Positions 46,583 through 57,349 of a stretch of 64,000 nucleotides of DNA are shown here, piece after piece; positions within the stretch are counted from its first letter, which is position 1; each line of letters opens with the position of its first letter. A model generated the notes under the pieces. It saw only the letters and a program-made list of their open reading frames with translations, ran no database searches and was not told where the DNA came from. Source of the stretch: Atherinomorus stipes (Eukaryota; Chordata; Actinopteri; Atheriniformes; Atherinidae); assembly GCA_023101725.1 (NCBI GenBank), contig JALJCO010003893.1:371973-435972 (forward strand), written 5' to 3'. The position numbers were made by a program, and so were the translations under genes.

Positions 46583-47792
46583 CACACACCGGCCACTTTA
46601 TAAGGTACACCTATCCAACTGCTCGTTAATGCAGATTTCTCATCAGCCAATCACATGGCAGCAACTCAACGCATTTAGGCATGTAGACATGGTGAAGACG
46701 ATCTGCTGCAGGTCAAACCAAGCATCAGAATGGGGAAGAAAGGTGATTTAAGTGACTTTGAACGTGGCATGGTTGTTGGTGCCAGATGGGCTGGTCTGAG
46801 TATTTTAGAAACTGCTGATCTACTGGGATTTTCGCGCACAACCATCTCTAGGGTTTACAGAGAATGGTCTGGAAAAGGAAAAATATACAGTGAGCAGCAG
46901 TGTTCTGCACCAGAATGTCTGGTTGATGTCAGACATCAGAGGAGAATGGCCAGACTGGTTCGGGCTGATAAAAGGGCAACAGTAATTCAAATAAGCACTT
47001 GTTACAACCGAAGTATGCAGAGGAGCATCTCTGAATGCACAACACATCCAACCTGGAAGCAGATGGGCTACAGCAGCAAAAGACCACACCGAGTGCCGCT
47101 CCTGTCAGCTAACAACAGGAAATTGAGACTACAATTCACACAGACTCACCAACACTAGAAAGGAAGATGGAGAAATGTTGTATGTCTAATGAGTCTCCAT
47201 TTCTGCTACGAAATTCGGATGGTAGGCTCAGAATTTGGTGTCAACAACATGAAAGCATGGATCCATCCTGGCTTGTATCAATGGTTCAGGTTGTTGTTGT
47301 TGGTGGTGGTGTAATGGTGTGGGACAGATTTTCTTGGCCCACTTTGGGCCCCTTAGTACCAACGTGGCGGTTTAACCACCACAGCCTACCTGAGTATTGT
47401 TGCTGACCATGTCCATCCCTTTATGACCACAGTGTAGCATCCTCTGATGCTACTTCCAGCAGGATAACGCTTCATGTCATAAATCATCTCAGACTTTTTT
47501 TTAAACATGACAATGAGTTCATTGTACTCAAATGGCCTCCACAGTCACCAGATCTCAATCCAACAGGGCACCTTTGGGATGTGGTGGAACGGGAGGTTCT
47601 CATCATGGATGTGCAGCCGACAAATCTGTAGCAACTGTGTGATGCTGTCACGTTCATATGGAGCAAAATCTCTGAGGAATGTTTCCAGTACCTTGTTGAA
47701 TCTATGCCATAAAGGATTAAGGCAGTTCTGAAGGCAAAAGGGGTCCAACCCGGATACAAGCAAGGTGTACCTAATAAAGTGGCCGGTTATTG
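46583..47792 (+). mobile_element. Full-length Tc1-like transposon, decayed (1210 bp)
   Basis: Inverted termini accggccactttataaggta and the complement of aataaagtggccggt sit inside TA dinucleotides (46581-46582, 47793-47794). The transposase starts at ATG 46730 (MGKKGDLSDFERGMVVGARW), with an HTH (TADLLGFSRTTISRVYREW). A stop at 47156 ends this piece. Later parts include VVVGGGVMVWDRFSWP and, near 47520-47590, LKWPPQSPDLNPTGHLWDVV, in which the usual Glu position is Gly. Several frameshifts and stops; not functional. Confidence 0.9.
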
Positions 47793-47794
47793 TA

Positions 47795-48489
47795 TGTATG
47801 CCATCCTGTATGCGTGTGTTCTGCAGTTACGTTGCGAGCAAAGACATTTGTGTGAGTATTTGTGTGCCTGTTAGTGAGAGCAGACCACTCGGCCTGCTTC
47901 TAACACCACGCTTCACATGCTTGAAAATATCTGCATCTGAGTGTGTGATCTTGTGTGTGTCTCTGTGTGTGTGTATATGTGATTGTGTCTGTATGTATGT
48001 GCCGTGTCCCTGTTTTTCTGTGAAGGACAGAGCTGTGATGAGAGTAAAATGACCATGGCTGGTGTCACATATTCAATAAAATAGTCATCTACACTCATAA
48101 AAAAAACAAGGACACTACATCGCCCACAGACAACAATGAATTACTGCTCTGTTTGGTGACAACTGCAGCACACTTCTAACCCACAGAACCCACAGACATT
48201 TTCAGTTTTATCAATGATCCCCACCAAATAAAAACCACCACAGTGTACATCTGACGATATATACAGTAAATATATATGTATATATATGTATCTATGTATA
48301 TATATGTATTCTCATTCTCTTTACTTCTCCACATATAAAAGTGTTGCCCAACTATTGACCAAAACTGAATGTAAATAAAATATGTGACTAATTAAATATG
48401 GAAAATGTGTTTTTTTTTTTCATACTTTTTTTCTAGCATCAAGATGATTGTTTTGTTTTTTTTTTTTCTTAAATACTTTGTGTGTCCAG
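47795..48489. other. No gene; (TG)n and (TA)n microsatellites
   Basis: TG-rich 47935-48000 and TA/TATG 48258-48310, then the acceptor of the NAALADL2-like exon. Confidence 0.6.
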
Positions 48490-48621
48490 CTTTCCCTGTT
48501 ATCCGAGTTGGGTTTTGGAGGCGTTCTCCTCTACATTGACCCCTGTGACGCCCCCTCAGCCATCACACATGGCATCAAGCCTTCAGAGTTACTCTGAATC
48601 CTGGAGGAAACCCTGCAACTG
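48490..48621 (+). CDS. naaladl2: NAALADL2-like exon (protease-associated domain part 2), frame broken
   Basis: The exon starts after acceptor tgtgtccag and ends before donor gtgagt. It continues phase 0 from the exon at 35100: LSLLSELGFGGVLLYIDPCD follows directly on QAPLLYK, as expected for NAALADL2. After the segment APSAITHGIK the original frame runs into TGA at 48595-48597. From about 48581 the +1 frame gives FRVTLNPGGNPATG, the expected continuation of the family (a strand ending LNPGG-P-TPGYP). The sequence as given therefore has a one-base loss, or a two-base gain, between about 48556 and 48582. The exon is 132 bp as read. It could be a real mutation, a decayed gene copy, or an assembly error; perfect splice sites and conserved coding on both sides favour a recent event or an error. 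No further exon is recognised downstream. Confidence 0.7.
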
Positions 48622-48668
48622 GTGAGTGATTAAAGTCTGTTATAGAAAATGCATTTAAAATACCTTAA

Positions 48669-49417
48669 AGCAGAACTCAGTAACTTCAGCTCGGGGCTCC
48701 CCTAGTGGCGTCCTTTCACTGTCGTAAAGTTCAACCCCCATACACCCCCCACAGCACACAGACGGCTTCTCTACCTGTCTTTCCTCTATTTTGATCCATG
48801 GATATATTTTCTAAGCTTTTACTAGCTTGTTGATGCTACTTTGCTGCGTTGGTAGCAGCAGCTTGTCTCCCTCTGCTCAAAGCAAAGACCTGTTTCTTCT
48901 GAAACAGGACATTTTACCCGCGATTTGCGGGTAAATATGCCGTGGATTATATTTTTCTCTGGTGTTGGCGGGTAGCAGGTCAGAATACGAACTTTTATTT
49001 ACTTTTTGCGGACATGACAAGTGATTATTGAGCCTGAAGCAGGGATGCTTCACCTGGCGCCCAGGCAGCGCAGCTCCGTGAATCACTCTGGCCCAGCTAA
49101 GAGTTGGTTATGAGAGCCAGGAGCCGTGTTTAGGTGATGTGAAGCTAAAGAAATGTTTTCTTTGATTATTGCTGGTAGTCTGGTTCAAATCAGAGCTGGA
49201 AGCAGCTCGGTAGATAGGGGACCTGAGTACCGTACAGCGGTTTCTGTTGTCGCAAGTTCTGCTCGGGTCGGCGCAGGCAAAGTTGCATAGAGCTGCTCGC
49301 AGGCCAGAGGCACCTGCGGGAGGGGGGGAAACATTGAATCGCTCCGTAAACACTTTGTTTAGCTCCACGGGATTCCGAAAAGCATTTATTGAGGTAAAAA
49401 AGTTACTGAGTTTCCCT
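48669..49417. mobile_element. piggyBac-type MITE family F (749 bp)
   Basis: Exact TTAA at 48665-48668 and 49418-49421. The termini agcagaactcagtaactt and the complement of agttactgagtttccct are inverted repeats. It lies 47 bp downstream of the NAALADL2-like exon donor. Confidence 0.82.
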
Positions 49418-49421
49418 TTAA

Positions 49422-51224
49422 AATGCAAGTAAAAGAATGTGTAGATGATCTATTTTATTGAAGCAGATGATGTAAACAGATGAGTTGTAATAAGGATTTT
49501 GTACAAAAGCACCACTGTACCCAAAGAATGCTTTGAGAAAGACTCATTGGCATAAATCTGCAGTTTTATCAGCAAATATGAGAATAATGTTTAACCTAAT
49601 TAAATTCAATTTAAGTCTGAGTTAATAATGATCAAGGGAACGGACCATGGAGGAAGAAATCTGCAAATTCCTCCCCCCACAGTGTGTTTCCTTCATCATT
49701 ACTAACTCAGACACGACTGCATAAAGATTCAGCGATCATCAATAGTTGACATTGATCACATCATTGACTGACATGGAAAATGAGCCGGGGAAACCCTCAT
49801 GCTGGGTTTCCGGTCACCTCAACAATGGCTTCCATCTGCTACCCAGGACGTAAAAGCTGCTAAAAAGATGGGCTCAGTGTGCAGAACGGAGAGGTAGAAC
49901 TTTACAGAGTTATACTGACGGCAAAGATAGATTCAAAGATAAAAACACTGCAGCACTGCTTTGCTTTTTATCAGCTGTATCGTGGAGCTAGTCTCTCTTA
50001 AGTTGTGATTATCAGTTTTATCTTTGAGTTTTCAGAGATGGGAGGTGATGTTAAGTTAGCTACAAGGTGCAGTCTAGCACAGAATGCATTTTTAAGTCTC
50101 ACGCACATCTCTGAAATTATGCATGCACACTACTAGCTTACACACACACTTTAAATAAACTTTCACATACACACATGAGCAAAATGTTGCATATAAGCTA
50201 ATGAAAATTCACACAAACATACTACTAAAACCCCACAGGCATACAAGTCACCCTGCACTCATTTGAACCAGTAACAGCAGTCCTGTATGTGAGAGGTTAT
50301 ACCTGTACCTTACACGGGAAAAAAACAGAGCACTGATGAAATAAAAATGAAATGAAAAATACTTTATTTATCCCACAAGGGAAATTGAAATTGACAAGTA
50401 AATATGTATTATTTATATTTATATATATTATATATATATTTATTATTTATCTTTTTATATTTATATTTTAAAATTTGCATCCATAAATTGATGTGAACAA
50501 AAAACAACTACAACAAACAAACAAAAAACAAAAACAAACAAAAAAAAAAAAACAAAGAGGCACATACAGCGTCCAACAGTGGTGACACAGCAGAAAAACT
50601 AAATATTCACATAAATGTGTTCCCCGAAGCTGCAAACATGCCTGTTAACTTGTTCTGTGAGACCCCGAGGGGTCACTGTGGATCCTTCACCCGGCTCAGA
50701 GACCTACCAAGATTCAAACTGCACGCAATGAAAACTTAAAGTCAATGCAAGAATATAAGGGATTAATTTGATTTTATCAATGATGAAAAATAATGGACAA
50801 CCAAGTTTCATTTCTCTTTTTATAGAATGAATGAATTAGAAATTGCAGATATTTAACATATGTGTGTATTGCAGGATTGCCAGTCTTAAACTATCCTTCC
50901 TAAAACATCATTCTTCTTTTTTTACATTTATTGACCAACTTTATACAACTTTTATATAATACACAGACTTAACGATCCACAACGTAACTTTTAGAGCTTA
51001 AAATTATGCGTTTCCGGTTCATTTTGATGGCACACATTCATTATGCGCATTTTTGAGCCGTCACTGCCCAGAGGCGTCCCAGGCTCAGAAACTGCAATAT
51101 GTGAGATTCCCATCCGGGACACCACTGTCACGTTGCAGCAGACTATTGGTTGCAGCACCGCGTCACTTACTAGCAAACGGATATGAACCAGAAATGAACG
51201 CAGCGGGTGTTTTGAATGCGCATC
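49422..51224. other. No gene; SINE/LINE tail and simple repeats
   Basis: 50353-50392 (actttatttatcccacaagg, gaaatt) is the reversed tail of a fish retroelement. AT-rich run 50400-50470; A/CAAA run 50514-50555. A CpG-rich patch at 51000-51220 precedes the coding remnant at 51225. Confidence 0.45.
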
Positions 51225-51347
51225 ATGTCGGATTCAGTAAAGAAACTTAGGGAAACATTACTGGAGCAAGAGAGGAAAAGAAAGAGAGGAAGGGACAGAA
51301 CAAGAATCAAGATAAGACTGTCTGTTACTGGCTGGAGTCAATCATAG
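51225..51347 (+). pseudogene. Possible transposon-associated coding remnant
   Basis: ATG at 51225 opens 40 codons: MSDSVKKLRETLLEQERKRK, then RTRIKIRLSVTGW, ending TAG at 51345. The basic coiled N-terminus followed by R-T-R-I-x-I-x-L-S-V-T-x-W recalls the accessory protein of some IS4EU/ISL2EU-like fish elements, but the segment is short and the match is from memory. Confidence 0.25.
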
Positions 51348-51472
51348 TACAGGTATGATGAAGATGGATGCTAGTTTAGCCATCGGTAGGAAACTGTGAA
51401 AACTGCTAAAAGTTCTTTAACAGAGGGTCAGAGGCACAGTACATAATTAATTTCCTTTCTCTGTCTTTATAA

Positions 51473-52269
51473 AGGAGTGATGATATAACAGTTAAAAACT
51501 AGTTTATGTTGTTGGCATTACTTTATATGTAAATACTCCAAAGAAAAAAACTGCATTTTTTACAGCGGAGTATTGTTTTGAAACGCCAGACCTCACTTCC
51601 TCAGTAATACAGTTGGGTCCGGTGATGATATGGAGCTTTACCCGGAGACCACGTTGACTTCATTTTGATTGGCTACACCTTATTTGGCTATGACCTTATT
51701 TGGAGAATCTAGGTCAAGTTGCGGTCGGACTTTGCTAAAGGCTAACTGCTAGCAACATGGGCACTTCAGACAGTGAGCTACGTTTATCAGACAAGACAGC
51801 ATTTAGAAAATAAATAAACTTACAGGTAATGACAAGGTTGTGGCCCCCTCCCTCAGTGTTGCTGCAGAAGTTTTCTTTTAAATCCATTTGTTTGAAAATC
51901 CAGACCTGACTGCAGAGAAGTTACCACTAGCTCCATACACGAAGCTGAATCAGACAGGGAGGGGGAGGGGGAGCAGACGGTGCATAGACCGTTAGGAGAG
52001 AGAGAGGGGGGCGCTGTTTACTTGATAGTGTGCTCTTATTGGAGCAATTAAATTACGTAGAATGATAGAACTACGTAGAATGATAGAACTACGTAGAATG
52101 ATAGCCTGCTGTCTGATTCAACTGTTTCTGAGCAGAGAGACAAAGCTGACAGACCATAAACAGGAACTTTGATTCTCACTCTGGACATTCACATGGCCTC
52201 ATCAGTGCACAACAGATCATATTATACCCCCAAAACCCCAGAACAGTGAAATTTGATGTCATGGCACCT
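51473..52269. mobile_element. piggyBac-type MITE family B, copy 2 (797 bp)
   Basis: Ends aggagtgatgatataac and tgtcatggcacct with right TTAA (52270-52273) and left ATAA (51469-51472, one change). Very similar to 36921-37725 across its length. It carries a three-fold acgtagaatgatag repeat at 52052-52104, where copy 1 has two. Confidence 0.88.
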
Positions 52270-52273
52270 TTAA

Positions 52274-53039
52274 GGCAAAACAACAACAAAACATTGAAAA
52301 CATAACAGAATATAAAAAAAGATCAAAATTGGGGTGATTTATGTCATTCCCTTCATATATACATCTAAATATATTTCGTATAAGCTTACTCATATGTATA
52401 TGTCAGAGATGTTGATAAGTCTTTGACCTCAAGTCCAGGTCAAGTCTAAAGTCACTTTAAGTTGTAATGAGTAATGTGAACTGGAATGACTGTGGTCTGG
52501 TCTGCTTGAAGGACTCCATTATAATATCCAAGGAATTAAAAATCTGCACTCACCCTTTACCTCCCAGCAGCCTGTAACCGCACTGATCTTTAGCTTTACA
52601 TGAGAAATACTCTGTCCCTCTCCTCTGGAAGATCTCTTTGCTGTTTAAGAAAACCTGGAGATCAACATGGACATTTATTCAGACTACTGTAGTAGATATG
52701 CTCTAACTTATCTAGTTTTTAATGTGTACAAAAATCCTTCTGGACCAACAGAAAATTTTTCAAAACTAATCCTGCCGTTCATATAATTTTTTTTTTTTTG
52801 TCTGAATGTGGAGAGGAGACCAATACACTGCACCTTGCTGCAGCTGTGCTGCAGGTTATAAATGTCTTCTGCTGTAAGACACATGACAGCTTGTAGTCAA
52901 ATTCTGCTCAAGCCTCATAATGAGCCGTTAATAATTTCACTCATGTGTATTGCAACAGGTTAACATGTCCAAACCTGCAGGACAGTGTCCACAGCTGGTG
53001 ATCCTGCACTAGAGCTAAAATCTTTTTAACGCTTAATAT
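52274..53039. other. No gene recognised
   Basis: Non-coding. The motif aagtctttgacctcaagtcc near 52420 resembles the gaccaagac-rich foldback family at 19918. Confidence 0.35.
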
Positions 53040-53634
53040 ATTGCAACATTTCTCCATCTTCTATTGTCCAGTGTTGGTGAGTCTGTGTGAATTGTAGCCT
53101 CAGTTTCCTGTTCTTAGCTGACCTGAGCGGCACCCGGTGTGGTCTTCTGCTGCTGTAGCCCATCTGCATCCAGGTTGGACGTGTTGGGTGTTCAGAGATG
53201 CTATTCTGCATGTCTTGGTTGGAACCAGTGCTTATCTGACTTCCTGTTGTCTTTTTATCATCTCCAACCAGTCTGGCCATTCTCCTCTGACCTCTGGCAT
53301 CATCAAGGCATTTGGGCCCACAGAACTGTTGCTCACTGGATAGTCTTTTTTTTTTTGGATCATTCTCTGTAAACCCTAGAGATGGTCGTGCGTGAAAATC
53401 CCAGTAGATCAGCAGTTTCTGAAATACTCAGACCAGCCCGTCTGGCACCAACAACCATGCCACGTTCAAAGTCACTTAAATCTCCTTTCTTGCCCATTCT
53501 GATGCTCAGTTTGAACTGCAGCAGATCATCTTGACCATGTCTACATGCCTAAATGTGTTGAGTTGCTGCCATGTGATTGGCTGATTAGACATGAGCAGTT
53601 GGACAGGTGTACCTTATAAAGTGGCCGGTGTGTG
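53040..53634 (-). mobile_element. Tc1-like transposon, 5' half only
   Basis: The terminus accggccactttataaggta (on -) lies at the right, inside TA (53635-53636). The frame encodes MGKKGD..., then RLVGDDKKTTGSQISTGSNQ and DMQNSISEHPTRPTWMQMGY. The catalytic half is missing. Same family as 46583 and 32260. Confidence 0.85.
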
Positions 53635-56184
53635 TAGCCTGGTCATTTTTCTGGGTAGGTGTACTAAAATATCTGATAAGACCTTTCCAGTGAAGTCATC
53701 CACAAATTTGAACATGAAATTTTCACAGCACACCGTATTTCTTCAGATATTTGACTACTTCTTTCCCATTTTTGTTATAGAATTCTTTACAGGCTAAAAA
53801 CTGTAAAAAAAAAAAAAAAAAAAGAGTTTGGATTTGTCACATCTATGAAAGTACACATAAATTCCTACATAATGTTTATTGCTGGTATTGTACTGTTATC
53901 AAACACATTAAAATTATTATTTGTCTCATTTTATTCCACTAAATTTGGAAGAATAGTGTCTTTGAGCAGTACTTACATTGATGCCAGTTCTCTCTTGAAT
54001 CTTGTCCAGACATGAATCTTACTCACATTTCATACCTTGGCCTGAGACAGAGGACAATATATCTCTCGGTACGTCTCTGCCTCTTTTCTACTGTATTTAA
54101 ATCACCCCTCCCGAGATAGATGGCCTCTCTGACCCTCAGTCTTGTCCCCACTTCCTGTTTTTATGCCTGGTCTGGTCAATAGGGAGGTGTCATTACCGCT
54201 CAAGTATCTTTAGTCCTTGTAACAGTCCCCATACCACAGTGGCAAGACCCAGTAGAACCCCACCAGATGTCTGGACTGCTGTGTGAGCATGTGTAGAGTG
54301 TGTATCTGGGCGTGTGTGTTGGAGTGTATGTAAGTGGAAGAGAGAGACAGATGCTTGCTGTCTGGTCTCTTACCAAGTGCAATGCTCCTCAGGTCCGCAG
54401 TGCTAATAGAGCTCACAAGAACAGAGGATATGAAAGGACACCTCATTACTCATAACAGCCATATTTTATTCAACTGCCAAAGACCGGATAGAGTGCCTGT
54501 TTTTTGTTGTTGTTGTTGTTGTTTTACTGGAAAATTCAACATCAGCAGGTCGGGTTCGGATTTGATGGGAAGATATCCATGATTGATAATCATCCTTACG
54601 GGTTTCGGGCTGCACCGGTTTGAAATATTTTACCCATGAGTAGAAACAGCTTACCTGTGTGTTTAATGCATGAAAACAACTTTAAATTTCCTTTTCTTAC
54701 AGATAAGATATAGAACCCCAGGAGGGCTTAAATGTTACTATGAAGCAGGGGCGCCCGCGGAAATTTTTTCTAGGGGTGGCCACAGGGTGGCCAGAGAAAA
54801 TAGCAGGGTGGCCAAGGGTTATTAAAGGATAAGTTTTGTTTCTTCCAACCTGGACTTTATTTCTGGAATTTATACAGAGTAGCCTTACGTGCATTTACTA
54901 ATCAGTAACATTTCTGCATCACTCTGACTCCTTTGGACACTATTTATATTAGTCGTATATCCATGTAATGGCAGTGAAGGGGGCAGAATGAATGGGCCTC
55001 TGGCATTATCTGCAGCAAACTTCCTTAATTTCAACAATACACTGTAAAAACTCAAATCTTACCAAGTATATTTTTCTAATTTCTGCTCAAAATTTCTCAT
55101 CACACTCAAAATAAGACAAAACCACCTAAAGAGAAACATTTCAGTGAGATATAGGAACTTGTTTTAAAACAAATGCATCTTATTTCAAAAAATATTATAA
55201 GAAAATTTCACTTGTTCCATTGGCAGAATTTTTTTTTTCTTGGCTTATTACAAGCAAAATAAAATCTTGTGGGTTTTTTTGTTTGTTTGTTTTTTACTTA
55301 TTTTAAGAGTGGCTAGGACTTTTCTTTGCTGTTTAGTGTGTGTGTCTCAAACAAATGACTTCACAAAACTTCTCTATGACGACCTCACTCACACTGAACA
55401 CCAGAGCTGAAGACGCCTCAATTGTAATATGAACAAACTAAATGGGGGTAGCGTGGTGTCGGCCCAATGAGGGCCAGGTAACTAGGTGTTGATGTGAAAG
55501 GGGCATTAGAAACTGGTTGGGGCAGTTCTGGGTGGCACCTTCCTGGATGAATTTGCATAAGAAAGGCTGAGTTGATTAGGCGTAACAGACCTGTGGGGGA
55601 CTATGGCTAAACACCAATGGCAGAAAGTGGTAGGTCTAGTGTAATATTTTTATTCATTTTATTTTTATTAGCCTACACTGAAAGAAATAACTCATAAGAT
55701 TTACTTAAAAAAATTATTGTAAGTATTTGCACGCAATTTATTTAAGTAAAATTTAATCCTGCAATATTAAGTAACACTCACTTGCCAGTATCAAGTAAAT
55801 TTAGCTTAACATAAAACATTACCGTTGTGAAAATATTAAGTAACATTTACTTGATTACATCCAAGTTTTAAGGTATGTTTATTTAAACAAATTAAGTAAA
55901 ATCTACTTGCTTTTCATTGGCAGGAACATCATTTTACTCAATATTTTAAGTAAATTTTACATATCTGTAGTATTTGCTATTATTAAATAATTAAGTAAAT
56001 ATTATCTTTTTGCAGTTGACATTCTAAATTTACTTGGTTGAAATACATTACACTACTAACTAAAATTAGGTAATCATTACCAGTTTTCTTTTGATAAATG
56101 TTACCAAATGAATTTAACCAATACTCATTTAATATATACTCATCATCACATATCACACAACTAAATTACAATGCAATTAAACTG
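53635..56184. other. No gene; several MITE ends
   Basis: A-run 53801-53824; (GTT)n 54508-54523. At 54735-54830 cagggtggccagagaaaata, gcagggtggcc repeats. At 55050 acactgtaaaaactcaaatc marks a MITE left end. 55680-56060 is full of aagtaaat/ttacttaa words, probably a decayed MITE. No coding recognised. Confidence 0.4.
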
Positions 56185-56475
56185 TTTATTTTTCATTTTA
56201 AAGTTTAACAAACAGTCAGACATTGCTATTACCCTTCTGACGTTAAAAAACACTACACACAGAACAGTGCAACTTCAACATTGAAATGAGTCCTTTAGAC
56301 AAGTGCACCCTTAAGAATGCAATTAAAACATTAGGGATAAAATCCACAGAATCAATTACAAATTACTACAAAACAGCTTATGGTGTCTTACCATTTCAAG
56401 TTAAAGAATACAATCTTTACTGTAGACACTGTAATTAACAGATACCTTATCTGACAAAAAATGAACAACATTTAT

Positions 56476-56688
56476 GAAGGCTTCCAAAATTTTTATTCAA
56501 AAACACTTGACTCTAAAGATAGACTTACAAAACACAAGACGTTGGTGTTCATCCAAACAACTTCCTCAGTTGTTGGAAGGTGTTTGAGGAACTGAGGAAG
56601 GTGTTTGGATGAACACTGAAATGTCTTGTGTTTCTTAAGTCTGTCTTTAAAGTCCAGTGTTTTTAAATAACATTTTTTGGAAGCCTTT
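56476..56688. repeat. Large foldback (inverted repeat, arms of about 100 bp)
   Basis: The left arm (from gaaggcttccaaaa through agacttacaaaacacaagac and tcatccaaacaacttcctca) pairs with the right arm (ctgaggaaggtgtttggatg, tgtcttgtgtttcttaagtc, ending tggaagccttt). Arms match imperfectly over about 100 bp around a short centre near 56580. The GAAGxTGTTTGGATGAACAxxGAAA motif resembles short repeated hairpins seen at the ends of some fish retroelements. Confidence 0.7.
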
Positions 56689-56746
56689 CATTTGGACGAA
56701 TGAATCGTCACCAATATTTATGACATGCAACCTTCCACTCATAAAC

Positions 56747-56930
56747 TAAGATGAACTAGAACTCGGTGCCAATTATTGGCATTTCTTCACAAGGGTACTT
56801 GCATAAAAAAAGATGAAATAGAACTCAGTGCAAATTGTTGGCATTTCTTCACGAAGGTAATTGTATAAACCAAAATGATCTAGAACTCAGTACCAATTAT
56901 TGGCATTTCTTCACGAGGATACTTGCATGA
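56747..56930. repeat. 62-bp tandem repeat, three copies
   Basis: The anchor agaactc recurs at 56758, 56820 and 56882, a constant 62-bp period. Each unit contains a variant of ccaattattggcatttcttc followed by cacgagg-ta-ttgcat. Copies differ by several substitutions, so the array is not very recent. It starts 30 bp beyond the stop codon of the antisense SAMD3-like gene and so would be transcribed in its 3' UTR. Confidence 0.85.
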
Positions 56931-56962
56931 TGCCACATTTTTCTCACATTTCTGTCATGCAT

Positions 56963-57256
56963 TTAGGAAAGCAACTTCAGCTTCAAGGTATTTACTTTTG
57001 GGGACAGTTTGAGTCCATCCAGCTCCAGAAAGAGTTTTTGAAAGACTTCAAAAGTGTAGCGCAAAGTGGTAGGGTATGCCAAGTTTAGGGCATATATCAG
57101 TCCCATGAGCATTGAGCAAGCTTTCGCAGTACTTGCGCATCCTGGCAAAATCTCATGGCCTTCGACGAGGATGGAGACATCGACTGGCTCATCATCAGCA
57201 CCATGGACAACAAGTATTTTCAGGATGTGGTTACTGACATCACTCCAACTGTCCTC
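56963..57256 (-). CDS. SAMD3-like protein, last coding exon with stop
   Basis: The exon follows acceptor tgtatgcag and runs 97 codons to TAA at 56965-56963. It encodes EDSWSDVSNHILKILVVHGA, then VDVSILVEGHEILPGCAS and LMGLIYALNLAYPTTLRYTF and ends KLSPKVNTLKLKLLS. The G-L-I-Y-A-L-N-L-x-YP-x-x-L-x-YTFE-x-x-QK core is the hallmark C-terminus of the teleost SAMD3-like family. Joined to the upstream exons the protein would be about 523 residues, a normal length for the family. Phase 0 is kept at every junction, which supports the four-exon model. Confidence 0.75.
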   Translation of the reverse strand, partial: EDSWSDVSNHILKILVVHGADDEPVDVSILVEGHEILPGCASTAKACSMLMGLIYALNLAYPTTLRYTFEVFQKLFLELDGLKLSPKVNTLKLKLLS

Positions 57257-57349
57257 CTGCATACAATGTACAAAAAAGAAGAGTATTATTGAGAACCAAA
57301 TAAAAAAACTGCATTCAGAGTGATTTCACTATCACTAGAATGTATCTGA

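Larger units (their letters stand above)
35220..48489 (+). other. Intron between the two NAALADL2-like exons
   Basis: This 13.3-kb span starts gtaaga and ends tgtgtccag. It holds a truncated Tc1 (36116), nested TTAA and other MITEs (36846-39307), a CCTGCAGG foldback (39389), a SINE (40108), an inverted TTAA element (40454), a partial TTAA element (41333), a C-rich tract (42660), a hAT-like MITE (45383) and a full-length decayed Tc1 (46583). I saw no further exon in it. Confidence 0.65.
56185..56962 (-). promoter_or_regulatory. Putative 3' UTR of the SAMD3-like gene with two candidate poly(A) signals
   Basis: Reading away from the stop on the - strand, AATAAA occurs at 56497-56492 and again at 56190-56185. 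The interval contains a 62-bp tandem repeat (56747-56930) and a large foldback (56476-56688); the nearer signal lies inside one foldback arm. The true 3' end cannot be decided from sequence alone. Confidence 0.35.

Noticed and set aside
56963..57256. Retrovirus or other viral gene
   Set aside because: The conserved pattern fits the cellular teleost SAMD3-like family and has intron-containing structure.
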